Notes under the pieces: generated by a model
Seen by the model: the letters and a program-made list of their open reading frames with translations, nothing else
What the model was told of the DNA's origin: nothing
Database searches by the model: none
Shown: positions 1 to 13,300 of the stretch, piece after piece
Layout of the letters: each line of letters begins with the position of its first letter
Numbering within the stretch: position 1 is the stretch's first letter
DNA from: Hydractinia symbiolongicarpus
Taxonomy: Eukaryota; Cnidaria; Hydrozoa; Anthoathecata; Hydractiniidae
DNA: 60,000 bases
Assembly: GCF_029227915.1 (NCBI RefSeq)
Contig: NC_079882.1
Span: 24,125,001 to 24,185,000, forward strand
Reading direction: 5' to 3'
Made by a program: the position numbers and the translations under genes

Positions 1-392
1 AGCACCTAGAAATCATAACATATCATCGAAATGTATAAATGAAGAAAGAAGTTGGTACAAATAGAAAGCTATTACTTTGTACACATTGGTATAGACATAC
101 TCATGTCACATGTTTCGAACCTGTCAAAATCAGAACAAAATAAAACCAAAAAAACATATTTTTTAAAAATTAAACAGTTTACTCGAAAATGATTGAGAAA
201 ATAAAGAGAGCCAAGGTAATTTCAAAACCAAGACGAGTCAAAAAATGGAGCCTAGGTGCAACTAAGAAGGCAGTCGGAGCACAATAAATAGGAAAAAATA
301 AATGAGACTTTGATTAGCTAAGAATAAAAAAACAGAAATATAGTCTGACAAATATTAAACATTAAAACATAAGGTGAAATAGTATTATGATG
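1..392. other. AT-rich sequence, no gene seen
   Basis: I see no convincing exon here. The stretch is AT-rich and lies just beyond the 3' end of the decayed LINE that runs on the minus strand, so it may be that element's 3' flank. Confidence 0.5.
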
Positions 393-1064
393 TTAACATC
401 CCAGCAAGAGCTTTTTCCTTGCCTTTTTGTTAAATAAACCTTTATTACTACATAAGCAAAAGCTTGCGGGTAAATTATTAAAAATAGTAGCTTTTTCTTG
501 GAAAGTACATTTCTCGCCATAGTCAATTATAATGCCAAAGTTACTAAACAAATTTTTTTTTGATGTTTTACAGTCTCTATTTGAAGATAATTTGCAAGTT
601 TTTATCTTGAAGCGCTCAAAACACAAGTTTTACCACATTATGTTCCGTGTTTTCAACAATAGGAAGCCAGTTCAGGTTGACAATATCTGCTGTGTTGGTA
701 TACTTTCCAAGTACATATCCAGCAGCACAATTTTGAACTCTTTGTAATCTGTTTTGTAGATATTTCAGAATTTGACCATAAACAACATTACAATATAGTT
801 TAATTGAGACAGAATCAGTGACTCAGGGAGACTTTACGTACTATAAATGTTGTAAATCTCTTAAACGCGTAAAAGTATTTGTAGTACACCATATGTTGAC
901 TTCGCTACAGCATTTATTTGTTAGTTCCAAGTTAGGTGCGCATCAAATATTAGGCCAAGTAACTTAAAATTCAGTTCTTGTAAAATCAACGGTTTAATGT
1001 ACTTGACTGGTACATTGTCAAAACCACTCGCACAGTCATTAATTCTGAATTTTTTAAACTTCAT
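393..1064 (-). mobile_element. Decayed LINE fragment, C-terminal part of ORF2
   Basis: Read on the minus strand in shifting frames, this gives the typical tail of a non-LTR retrotransposon polyprotein. A segment near 1064-900 reads LLGLIFDAHLTWN, matching the usual 'YLG..LD..L.W' block after the reverse transcriptase core. A segment near 750-620 reads RVQNCAAGYVLGKYT followed by LNWLPIVENTEHNVVKL, which is the common 'RVQN.AAR.V...L.WLP....' block of CR1/L2/Jockey-type elements. The end near 480-393 reads ATIFNNLPASF then FNKKARKKLL before a stop, the usual terminal block. Frames are broken between blocks, so it is a dead copy, and the reverse transcriptase core is not present. The clade assignment is a family-level guess. 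Confidence 0.7.
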
Positions 1065-1935
1065 TAAACATGTTATGTCTTATAGTAAAAGCATTGTCAT
1101 TTTCCTTTTCTCGCAGCATGAATGTGAAGAAGTGGGATGGGGCTAAATAGAGGAAATGCAGGATATTTATCACAGTCTTTGTGTGCCAAATGTTCTTCCG
1201 TATTGACTCGCCTTGTATTTGGGAACCTCAAGGTAACTTCTTGCACAGCAAACATGAGCAATAAAAATTTAGTACAAAATAATGAACTTGAATTTATTAT
1301 TTTGTACTAATTTTTTATTTTCTTTCCACATATGCAAAGCCGTCTTTAGTAGAAAAAATCAATCCATTATCTCGGATATCCAATTTGTCAAATTTGATGT
1401 TTGAAAACTTAGTTATTTTAACTTTTCAGATTTGTCAATAGAAATATCGGTCAATCAGTCTCTTCAATATTGTATCAAAAAATGGCAACCAATTACATTC
1501 TTCAAAATAAAATTTATTTTGATAATTTGAATAAAAGAAGGGGATACACTTTCAATTTTGTCAAATTTAGCAAAATGGATTGTGTATTCCCCATTATGCA
1601 TATCAAAAATGGTTCTTTTATCCATTGTAAAAAATTAATAAAGTACTGATAAAATACATAAAAATAATTTAGACAGGACCACTTTCGTTCCCAATGAACT
1701 TTTTTTCATTCAACTAAATTTTTTCCTCAAAATTGTTGCATGTATAATTGTTGCTTAATTTTATTAGTTCGAAAAACTTCAAGGCTCTATCTGGGTAACA
1801 TGTGACAACATTTATTTTAGAATATTTTAAGAAACTTGAGCAAACTGTCACATGTACACTATATCACAGTGAACACAATCTTTTTTGATTTGTGTTGCTG
1901 GATTATAAATTACATGTTTTGCATTGATTTTATAG
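1065..1935. other. Region upstream of recognised Ataxin-10 exons
   Basis: Ataxin-10 proteins usually carry about 50 more N-terminal residues than the exons recognised here, so one or more 5' exons probably lie in this stretch or before the window. One candidate micro-exon at 1768-1794 is bordered by AG and GTAACA and ends in the phase needed by the exon at 1936 (reading SKNFKALSG). It has no start codon, so the true first exon remains unlocated. Nothing else is recognised. Confidence 0.35.
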
Positions 1936-4900
1936 TGACAAAGTAACATGTGGCGATCTAAAGGAAGCTGCAAACCAGCTGGCTATGTTAAAAAATAAGC
2001 ACACAGAAGGAGACTTAAAGCTTGCATATCAGATACTAAGGTGCTTAAGAAACTCATGTATTCATAGTAAAAAGAACCAAAACTTAATAATGTGAGTATT
2101 TTCACAATTTTTCTTTTTTAACCTATTGTTGTGCACAAAAAGCACTAATAGGATTGTATTTCTTTTTTTCTGCAGTGAAAATGATTTTGTTGACCTCTTT
2201 AAAAACTATACATCAACGATGTTAGACCCGAAGAATATCTCAGTGTTATCCAGTACAGGTGAATTTTATCAAGTGTTATGTGTTTTATGTTTGCTTTAGC
2301 ACTTTCTTTATTACAAGTTTTGAAATTAATGCAAAACATGTTTTCTAGAGTATCCAATTCACATTTGCCATGTGATTTGTTGAACGGGAAAACAAGTCTT
2401 CGACTTAGTTTGTACCCTTCACACTAATACATTAATAACTGATTACCTCAAGCAGTACCAAAACATATTGCCTAAGTTCTACAAAGTGCGGACTGAGCTT
2501 GCAAGGTTGGTGCAATGACCAAAGGCGATATTTTTGGTACAGCTCAGTGTAATCATGTATTATTGCATTTGTTATTCATGTAAGTTAGGTAAAAAGCAAT
2601 GATTAAAGTTTAGTTTTGTGTACTTACAATAATCCTTCAAGGTTAAAATTGTATACAAAATTTAAAATTCTCTATAGAATTATCCCGTAAAAACAAAACA
2701 TTGTAATGGTTAGAATCATGCTGTTGAATAGGAGAATGTGTAACAAGTATGACAATGGCTTTAATGTTTACTAAAGTATAGTCCAAAAAAAGTTGAATGA
2801 TTGAGCCTGAAATTGAGAAAGAATGTATTGTGTTATAAATTCGTTGACCTGTGTTATAAAATAGATACTTTGTCATCATTTTTGTTATATATATAGTATA
2901 GCTAGCTAGGTAGTTAGCCAACTAGTTTTGTTGCAGAAACTTCTAGATAAAGCGAATGTGCATGCTTTAACAGTACAACTTTACATTGTTAGTGTTTCTT
3001 TTGTGTGAAAAGTTTTTATTGATTGATTATTATGTCCAGTGCTTCTTGAAATTCCAAGCTACCATTTTCTTAACGGCTGACAATACTGGTTCATATTGAA
3101 CCGTGGTTAAAAGCACTAAACCAATAAGCATGCCTAAAAACCTGCATTGGCTGGTTGCAAAATCAAGATGATCAACAAATAATTAAGTCTATTATACTCT
3201 CTTTTTACATTACCAACTGCCGATTGCTTTAATTTATTTAGCATAAGGGCCAATTTCCGTTCAATAAGAGAAGTGATTGGGCAGATGGATAATTCAGGCT
3301 TGCTACTCCTCCTTAATTCTTCTCAATTTCGAAAAATATGAAAAAAAATTTTAACAGCTCACACCCCAAATCTCCTTAAATTTAATTTACAACCTGTTGC
3401 ATGTTTTCATTCTTGAACTGCATATGAATGCTACATTGAAATCTCCTTAAATAATCTATTTTTTTTTACCACAACTCTCTCATCAAAAGCCCTTTTATTT
3501 TCTCCTGAACTGGAGAAAATCTTTATTTCCTTTTCATACATTAGGTTGAAGTTTACTAGTAAATCATTAACAAATATGGCGGCTGTGGACGATAGATTTT
3601 ACTTTAGAAAAAAAATCTTAAATTTTGTCTTATTTGAAAGTAGAACATTTTTAATAAGAAAAACGAATGTGAATTTTTCAGTTTTATAAAGATAAGGAAC
3701 ATATAGTAAATTTCAACATTCTTAAAAGAACTAAGATTCTTTGATAATGTTAATGGAAAAAACTTTCGTATGTCTCCAGTTGAATTCAAAACAAACTGTA
3801 TTTGTGAATCTAACGGTAAACGTATTTCAGGAACTTTTTCTTCTTTAAATCTTTCAATCCTGTTGATGGGCATCTTGAATTATGTTGGGTTTTTTCGAAA
3901 TAAAGTCAGTAAATAATAAATAGATCATTTTAATTGGTCAGCCTTCAAAAAGCATGGTGTACAAGTTCAAATAGATTTTTATCAATGTTTGATTGCTTTC
4001 TGCCTTAAACCTTATGACATTAAAACGTATTTTTCACCGCTCGCCCGCCTGTTAAGTTGAAATCAGCCTTAAGAATTTCTATTCTCTTTCTGTGGAATTA
4101 TTCTTGGAATAAATAAAGATCAGATTTCACAAATAATTTCCTTTTAATGTGCCATTCAAAACACCCTTGTATGTTAAAAGTCATAAAACGGGGTCTTTTT
4201 GTATTTTGATGACTGCCTGTTTATTATCAACGTATTTGCTTTACGTTTTGTGTTTTTTTACTTGTATGATATGAGTTGTTTTAATTATTTTAGTGTTTTT
4301 TGGATATGATTTCAATTGCAAGAATTATTATTTAATTTCGAGCTTTGGAAAACATTTTTGCTTTGCTTAGTGGCAAGGGATTTTCTAAAAATCGTTAAAA
4401 AGTTACAAATTTTTTGTTGTGACCCTTTTTATACCAAGATTACAAACAAATTTCTTCAGGTTAATATATCATAGTAGACCACGAGAAGGAGCAAAACTCT
4501 CATAAAAAAAGATTAAAAATTTAAAAGTCAAATATGTTCGAATAAGTTTATCCTCTTTTACCGGAAATTTTTTAACAGCTACAAACTTTGCTTATTTTTG
4601 TAGAGTGGTTTGAAAAAACAAAAGTGATGGCTGTACAGTTTCTTGGTAATCTTGTTGCTCACAATGATACAGCGAAAAGAGAAGTATGGATGCATGCTTT
4701 TCCGTCTTTCTTCTTGTAGGTATCTCTGTTCTTTTAATGCACGTGTTATAAGGGACATAATTTTTTAGTTTGGCCGAAAGGATTTAGAATATTTGTAGAG
4801 CCTTATTCTGTTACATTTCCTTAAAATCCTTTTCACCAAAAGTCCCTCTAATTTTAAATTTAACTTCTTTTTTTAGCTTAGTGACTCTTCTCGTCGCTAC

Positions 4901-7900
4901 AATGAACAAACCCTAGTGACCATATTTCCTTTTTCTTTTAACGGCTATAACAGCTACGGAAACATACTCCAGTCTGTTAAACACTTTCTTGTGATAAACA
5001 AGCACTGTTAGATGTATACTATGGATAAATTCAATAAACGAATGATTTCATAAAAAAATGATTTTTTTAAAGGCAGGCATGTTTTTAATTAATATTATAA
5101 ATCGGGAAGATCTTTGTAAAAACGGGTTGAGTTCTTTGTTTATATCGGGAGCCTCCCGATCAAATCGGAAGAGTTGGAATGTTACACTACTATTTGTATT
5201 TTGTTATCGGGAAAATCTTTGTAAAATCGCGTTGAGATCGTCATTAATATCGGAAGCCTCCCAATCAAATCGGAAGAGTTGGAATGTTCGTACTACTATT
5301 TGTATTTTTATTTTAGTACTCTATTTGCTAATTTAAATGAGAAGGGAAAAGACTGTTTATGTATGGTTGTTTATAACTGTTTAAAAGATAGGTGAGTTTT
5401 TTGTTTTTCTCATGGAAATGTGAAATTCATACCAGCTTTTAAAAGTGATGCCTAAAATGATCAAATGTGTGTTTAAATGTGTTTTTCTTTCTGTGTCATT
5501 CTGTAGTGTATATCTCAGATTGTTGCTAAAAATAAAATATTACACAGTTTAAAAGTTTTTTTTTTACTTTTTTATCCACTACGGTCATTATTTTTGACAT
5601 CTAAAAATCGCACATAAAATTACTTTTAAATTTGTCACTTTTCCTGTCCTCTTGGTTTAGGGAATTTATTTTTGACAACGAGAACGAATTTTGGCTGTTG
5701 AACTCAATAATTGAATTTTCCAGTAGCACTGATGATTGCGAATGGGGGTAAGTCAACAATTTTGATTGGCTGACTGTTTTAACGCTCAAATGATATTTTT
5801 AGCTCGAGCGATTGGATTAAAAAGTTCTAGCAGGATGCGTATGCGATTATGACACACAAAGAAAAAAACATGAGATCTTTTACATAAATGCTTAATTCTG
5901 TCACTGTGAATAAAGTGAGTGAAGTAAGGGAAATAATGAAACTTAATTTCGTAAACGGTTCTACCCCAAAACATGTGAGGTTTTTTAAACTTACCAAAAT
6001 CGATGCATTTATTGTAATGTGAGGGAAGCCAATAACCTAAAATTTCAAAATTTGTAATATTTCTTCTGATTCTATTTTAGCTTGCTGGTTGTCGAATTAT
6101 TATTCACATCAAATAGTTTTGAAAGATTTTACAAAGAACTAACTTTATACCCAAACGTAAGGTAAACCTACCGGGAACCAAATTATATTTTACTGTATTT
6201 ATGTCAGATGTTTAACCGAACCTGTTTGAACGGACAGGCTTTTTAGGTGCCAAATTGTTTTTCTTAAGTTTAAGTCTATTTTTTTAGAGGCATTCTGTTA
6301 GATGTATTACATGCATATTTATCTGGTAAGTGATCATCATTAATCTTTTTGTAAAAGTTATGTGAAAAATGTAAGCTGGCCTATTAAAATCCTACTTTAT
6401 TGCAAGATACGAAATACTAAAACGCGCTTTGGAAAGGTCTGGGAATTCGAATAAGCGTGAATGCTGACGTCAACAGAAGTTAGTATAAATATAAACTTAA
6501 GTCCTGAATTCATCGATAAGGGTAGACAAAGTTGGATTGGGTGGCCTGGACTGCTGGTGGTTATACGACCTTTGAAATTTGGACGTTTTTCAAAAATATT
6601 TTTGCTGAGGTTGTATACCACATAGTTTACACACAGAAAATAAACACGAATGTAAAATGACAGCCTTTATGCTTTTTTGCTACCCCTTTTTGTTATTTTT
6701 TCCTCAATGTTTATCCTCGTGATACAATGTAGATTTGTTCATTTATTCGTGAAGGGCGAAAAAAAGAACTCAGCAAAAAGCAGTTGCAATTTTTTTTATT
6801 TTTAATGCGCATATTCAGTAATGTGTATGATGTTTATTAAACGATTACTTAGTGAGAACTGAGAAGTAATATCTTTTTTTGATAGATGAAGAAGCTGTTG
6901 TTAGTGTCAAGGAAAATAATTTAATATTTCTTGCTGACGACTTTCGGACTAAATCGGCATGTATTTTTATGCTTGCTAAGGAGGATTCAGAGGAATGGCT
7001 AGAGGTATTTACCAACGCTTGATATTGTTTTTTTGCTCTGTGTTTTATCTCCTCATGATCTCGCTTAACTTTTTTGCTATTTTACTGTTTTTGTTTGTTT
7101 TATTATTGTTTTTGTTGCATCCATATCATTATATTCTTTATGAGTTGTTTATTTGAAAATAGACGGCTAGTTGCAGGGTGACCACACCGAAAATTTCATA
7201 AATACATCTAAGAAATAGAGACTCTCCTAAAATCCCCTAAATGACTTGATTTCTCCAAAAATCTCCTAAAAATGTGTAGCTTGACTTTCTTTTATCTAGT
7301 TAGTTAATTTTTATTGTCATTTTTATTTTATTTTATTGTCAAAAAAGATAAAAACCAGTATGTCTGTCAATGACTACATTTCCTTCTAAAATTTTATCAA
7401 AGCTTCCTAAAAATGAAATGGTGCAGGTTTTTTTACTGTTTTCTTCCAAATTTTGACCTCAAAACCCCTCTCCGGACATCACCTGCAATTGTACAATGTT
7501 AAATTTGTGGCCACCCCGTGGCTAAGTTATGAGTTGATACACATTTCAGGAATCCTTGCTGCTGTTGAAGGTTCTGTCGATCCTTTGCACCGCAACCTCT
7601 CTCTGCAAGTATAAGGAGATCAGAGCGGAAGAAAAATTGTTAAAAACTATCGTAGGTGGGTTATTCTGATCATGTTGGAGTGTTCTCCCTATGTTTATAA
7701 ACGTCTTGAAGTCTAAAATAAATTTCCTTATAAAAACAGCCTCTTTCCAAATTGATACCTTGTGATCCAGATGCACGAAAATATTCCGTGGATTTTCCAC
7801 TCTCTAACGACTAACAGTTTTGTAGTGTTACATCGTCGACTATCTTTAATTTTAAATACACCCTTCGCCCTTTATTTAGTATCCGCCTTTAAAGACTGGA

Positions 7901-9243
7901 CGCCCATTTAAAAAATTTATTGTTAATGATATTAAAAAAAGACCCTAGTTTTCAGAAGTTTATAAAAACTTTAAAATGTTATACCGATATATTAAAGACG
8001 CATCACATGTAGTTTTGTGATTTCTTATTTCTTATTTCTATTATTAGGCCCATCCCTTCTTTACCCTGCCCTTTATTTGGTAAGCACCCGGTGGCCTATT
8101 TAACTGATTTAAGGTATGTCCGTTTTTATCAATTCTTTAGATTTGCTAAAACAAACTAACAGAAGCGAATTTTCGTCGTATTTTTCAAAGCCCGCTCAAG
8201 CAGGAACAGCGAAAGACGTGCATCCAGCTTATGGCTTTAAACGCGACTTAGTTCGAACGATCGGAAATATGTGCTACAAAAATAAGAAAATGCAAGACAA
8301 GGTAAAAGATAAGCTTCTACATTTTTTTATAGGAAATCTATCTTGTATCTTGTAAATCTTTTGCCAGTTTTATTTTGATTGTCGTAAGTCTAGGATACCT
8401 GCAAGCAGTGTGTTTCCGAACGTATTTTATTTTCTCTTTCCAGGTCCGAGAATTTGATGGCATTCGATCGACCCTGAATGCGTGCAATATCGATGAAAGG
8501 AATCCTTGTATCTTTCTTTTTTCACGTATGAATTTACCACCTGCCGGGATTTCTCTGGTACAAGCTAATTATTATGTAGTGACATTCTTGAAAGCCATGG
8601 GAAAAAATTAAATGTTAAGCTCGTAATTGCCTGGTTTTCATAAGTCAATTATATGCAGTAGCAACGTTTGAAGTCGTCCGCCCGGTTGTCACGTATTAAT
8701 TGGATGTTGGATAAAAAAAAGAAAATTGCTCGTCGTGTGCTTAAGAGTTCATTTTCCCATTTACTTTGAATGGATTTTCTTAAGAACGTTTCCCGCCAAA
8801 AATGTATGTAGCCGTGGTACGTTTTCTCTAACATTTTTGCGACGTTATGTTAAAAAAAGTCTACACAAAAAACAGTGGGAACCCTTTTAAAGTTCTTTTA
8901 GAGCTAAGCGTTCCGTTTTGAGAGCATTTTTACTTGTTTTTAAAAACACCCATTGTTCTCTCTCTGTGTGAAGGAGGTTATTTGTATTAAGTAAAAGTTT
9001 TATGTTGACTGAGAGAACTGATCGTTAAACATCCTTCACTAACTTCACTATAAAGTCATTCTACAATGGGCTATATTTGCTGTGCGTAACATATGTGAAG
9101 ATAATATAGAGAATCAAGAACTCGTTGGAAGTGTAGAGAAACAAGGACTTGCACGTAACCATTTTTTAACCGACTCCAACATCACGACGAATATAGTAGA
9201 CGGTAAAATTACAATTTCTTCGAAGGACAGTTTGAATAGGTAG
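1936..9243 (+). CDS. ATXN10: Ataxin-10 (5' exon not located)
   Basis: Twelve exons join with matching phases: 1936-2091, 2176-2258, 4604-4715, 5317-5391, 5661-5747, 6081-6161, 6288-6325, 6886-7004, 7550-7655, 8141-8301, 8444-8507 and 9056-9243 (stop TAG), giving about 422 residues. Ataxin-10 is an armadillo-repeat-like helical protein of about 475 residues in vertebrates, reported to act in neuronal survival, cytokinesis and ciliary biology. Family signatures seen are CLRNSCIHSKKNQN near the N-terminus, FLGNLVAHND and VWMHAFPSFF in the third exon, and the conserved C-terminal block GFKRDLVRTIGNMCYKNK, QDKV, CNIDERNPF, then WAIFAVRNICEDN with NQELV. The last two blocks are split by introns exactly where the frames rejoin. 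The about 50 N-terminal residues usual for the family are missing. Identity rests on recognised motifs, not a search. Intron 2 is the longest (2.3 kb); another intron carries a 105-bp tandem repeat. Confidence 0.88.
5101..5310. repeat. Two-copy 105-bp tandem repeat in an Ataxin-10 intron
   Basis: Two imperfect copies sit head to tail at 5101-5205 and 5206-5310. Each starts ATCGGGAA and holds GCCTCCC, AATCGGAAGAGTTGGAATGT and a TACTATTTGTATTTT tail. The second copy ends six bases before the exon at 5317, so the polypyrimidine tract of that acceptor lies at the edge of the duplicated unit. Confidence 0.85.
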
Positions 9244-9412
9244 CAAATATATTTTGATTGTAAAATGTATGTATTTTTCTCGAATGTGCGTTACCATGAC
9301 CTGGGGATTAAAGATTGACGTTTGACAGTTTTGAACCGAGGCTTTGACCCCTGAACTTTTTCACTGCTTTGTGGGAATTTGACGTTCTTTTGATATTTTC
9401 TTTCATTTTGTC

Positions 9413-9443
<31 letters not shown>

Positions 9444-10364
9444 GAATTACTTGCTAATTTAAGAATTTACGTTTTACATTCATTGTTTTCCCTGTGTTTA
9501 AAAATCAGATTCAATCAATAAAAATCAAATTTTTTTTTCAAAATCAGTCTACATTCCTCTTTGATTTGTTGAAAGATACAAGATTGACTTTTCCGTGATT
9601 CTTCGGGGGAGGGGGTTTGCAACATGTTTTTTTTTTCTTTTATTTTTATTATTGTCTGATTTAGGAGAATAATTATATAAAAGATATTAAAGACAGTATG
9701 ATATTAATTCTTCTTATTTACATGATAGATTTGTACATCTGATGTTGTAAAAAAAAAGTTAAACAACACGTAAATAGATGTTTTCTCTTCTATTCTGTCA
9801 ACGGTGCTCTTTCATCATCACGTTTTTGTAAAAAGAATCTTTTATTATTTCGAGAACGCAATTATATCTCAGAATAAAGCAAATTTTTAGCATGCTTCAA
9901 GGGGTTATTTTCAATACTAAGAAAACCCAGCTTTGACATTATTGTTGCAAAAAAAATTCCATTGTCATCAAAATTTTCTTCCACCTAGTTACTTGTGTGA
10001 AGGTTTTATGCGATTATTTACGGTGTATTAGCGACCATATAGAACATCGTCTTCCCATATCGTATATTAGTCCAGACTGAGCATGAAAATGCGGTACATC
10101 TATCACAATGTCTAAGCAAACGTACATATTATAAGGATTCGTTTGTTATTTTTTCGCACGGAAGTCTGTTGTTTGTCTACCCACAAAGAATATTCATTGA
10201 ATAGCAGATAAGGTTTTTTAGAATCATCGTACGTGAAGTAGCTAGAGGCTGGTCCTTACAAACCTCCTAATTTTTGTTCAACCGTTGACGTTTTTTTGTT
10301 GTTTATTCACTTTGATTGTTGGTGTGTGTGAAGTCAATTACTGTCACACTTATAAAAGATCACG
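9244..10364. other. Intergenic between Ataxin-10 and Wnt
   Basis: No exon seen. It holds the 3' flank of Ataxin-10, a run of 28 T at 9416-9443 and the 5' flank of the Wnt gene. Both genes run in the same direction, so this stretch must contain the Wnt promoter, but I cannot point to a specific element. A TATAAAA at about 10350 is only some 15 bases before the ATG, too close to be a functional TATA box for this start. Confidence 0.5.
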
Positions 10365-13300
10365 ATGGCTTGTCGGCGATGGAGAGGAAATTTGCGTTTA
10401 ATTTGTTTACTGATTTATTCATTACAAGTAGCTTGTACTCGTTCAAGTGGCTACGATAGTCTCCCGATTGGGTAAGTACCGCATATTTTTTCTGCTTGAT
10501 CTTAGGACTTTTATTCCGATAATCCGGTTATTTTCGGGTTTAGGATTTATTATGGCCGGATTAAAAATGTAGAGAAAAAATCACCGTCCAAAGAGAATTA
10601 GTTAGACATAGTGAGAGGACCGCTGCTAAACTCTGTTAGAGAAGTGAAATGAATCTTTTCGTACTTATTATATTTATCAAAATTATGTGTTTTAATTCTA
10701 TTGAAACTAGTATTCGCCTGAAGGAGAACTTGGCTACAGAGGTTTGTAAAAATCAGATGAAAAAACTTGGATATAATCTACAACGACCGCTATTCAACCT
10801 ATGCCAAGAGAGTAACACGTTATTTACGGAAGCAATAAACGGATTTAAACAGGGAATTACACAATGTAAATCGAGCTTTGGGAGAATGAGATGGAACTGT
10901 ACAAACCACTCGACTGGTAAAATAAATGTTTTATTTGGAATTGTCATGGCAAGAGGTAAAACGTCGTTTGTTTTTTTCGCAGTTTTAAACTTTACGAATG
11001 TTCTGTGACAAACATATGTAGTTCTTAATAAATCCATCGACTCTCATTTTGAAACTTCTACCTGTAAACGACTCAATATTTTTTGGACAGTTAATAAAAT
11101 ACCGTCAATTTGTGAATCGCCCTTATTTCACAAGCAAATCAAAACACGATATAATTATATTTAATATTTTATTTTAATGTTTTCAATCCACCCTACTACC
11201 TAAAAAAGGTTTTAAAAATTCTTTTAAAAAAGGACAACTGCGGGTGTCGCCGATGTCGTGTTGAAAAGCCCGCTATATTATCGCTTCTCTGATACTTCAA
11301 TAATTCATCAAGTTCATAGGGGAAATCTTAGAGTTTATATAAAGCTTAAAAGTATCGAAGTTTTGCAAAACAATTTAAAAATTTATAGTGAGAATGATCC
11401 ACTTACAATATCAGGTACCGCCTCAAGACTCTTACTACGTACCCTGTATTGTTTATGTCGGCCTTTAAGAACCAAAGTTGACAAACATATTGAAAAACTA
11501 ACTTGACAAACATATTAAAAGATCGTGTATGACTTCCGTGGTAAATAGATGTCGGCTAATCGTTCTCTTTAGTAGCACTCTTCCGGCCAATTTCTAGTTC
11601 AGCTTGTTTAATTTTTGAATGCAATTATAAACAGTGTGTGATGTTTTTTAAAAAGCGCTTTTTGTGTTTATGAAGGAAATTCCTTATAATAGACATAAAA
11701 TTTGTCAATTCTGCATTTAGCTCAGAATTCATTACTGAGAGTTATTTTAGTTGTTTTGGGCAATGGTGTTTAGAACTTTAGTCCCAGCAATTTCTTTTAC
11801 GGCGTGTCAATATGATAATACTTCTAGCCACAGAACAGTAATTAAGCAAGCATTTTAATACGATTTCGTGCACAATCAACTAAAAATTACAATCAAACGC
11901 TAATTCTCTAATCCATTTTAATTTTGAACAATCTCTTTCTAAAGTACCTAAAACTTACAGCTGGGTTTAATTTCTTAGATAAACACCTTGCTTTCAAATC
12001 CTTTCAAATATTCTAAAAATACCAAGTCATTCACACATAGAAAGGAAAGAAAAAAGGCAATCCGTGGAAATATTTTAAGCCTATTAGAATGTCTTCTTTG
12101 CAGACTAATTTTTCACGCGCCTATTGATTCATTGAACGAGAATGCCAACGTTTACAATTAGATTTATCGAATATGTCGAATACGTCTTTTCTGAGTCAGC
12201 ATTTTTATTACGTCATTACTTAATGTTCTTGACGTCACTTTCTCTAAGTGACAAGCTTACCTCAAAAATAAACTTAATCGAGTCTTAATGCTGACATTTC
12301 TTTGTATAATGCTGTAGCGTAGAGGTATAAAAGAGATGTAAATCATAATAGTGGAAGGACAAAACACAATTTTTTGGTCACGTGAACATTCGGGACTAAT
12401 TCAAAGCGATATTACTAACAGTTTAATGACAGGCTTGTGGATAGAATATCTGCTTCTGGTTTTTAATATTTCCCTGCATATTTTTGGTTCTCTTCTCATT
12501 GTCAGATTGAATCATTATTAAAGATTGGTCATTTTTCTAGTCACTTAATGATTAGTTTGACATCACCTATGAAAGCGGTTAGTTTAGGGATTTAAAGATT
12601 TAAAACTCAATATTGACGTCAATTTCGCCACACTCGCCGGCCCCAAATAAGGATTTTTTAAAAATATAAAACATTATCCTACCCGTTGTCGTTTTTTTGC
12701 TTTTCTTTACCTTAAGTAAATATTCTCCTAAAGTTTTTTCTTCTGTGATTATCACCGATAAATATATATATATATTCGGATCGGAAAATATGATGTAATG
12801 TTTTTATATTCAGGTTCAAGAGAAAAATATAAAACATTATCCTACCCGTTGTCGTTTTTTTGCTTTTCTTTACCTTAAGTAAATATTCTCCTAAAGTTTT
12901 TTCTTCTGTGATTATCACCGATAAATATATATATATTCGGATCGAAAAATATGATGTAATGTTTTTATATTCAGGTTCAAGAGAAGCCGCTGTCATGTTC
13001 GCCATGGCATCAGCCGGTATGGTTGAAAGAATCGCATCTGAGTCATACCGAGAACGACGTCGAAAAAAGAATCAAACTGTAAGGGGTTGTAACCAACTAC
13101 ACGGCGGTCGAAACGCGCGAGCTTTTGTCAACACTAATGATTGTGACACCGACATTGACATAGGTGATACATATGCTCGGAAAGTCATGCAAAATTGGCT
13201 AACGACACAGAAATCAAGCAATGAGGAGGATCTCATGAATATACATAATGCTCGTGTTGGACGATTAGTAAGATTTCATATTTTTTATTTACTTGTAGTC

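Noticed and set aside
5058-5336. 92-residue open frame on the plus strand
   Set aside because: It is produced by the 105-bp tandem repeat, and it crosses the true Ataxin-10 exon in another frame.
10345-10353. TATAAAA just before the Wnt ATG as a TATA box
   Set aside because: It is about 15 bases from the start codon, leaving no room for the usual transcription start and 5' UTR.
10649-10710. ATG-started extension of Wnt exon 2 as an alternative first exon
   Set aside because: It is open, but has no signal peptide as good as exon 1, and an AG acceptor at 10709-10710 matches the phase of exon 1.
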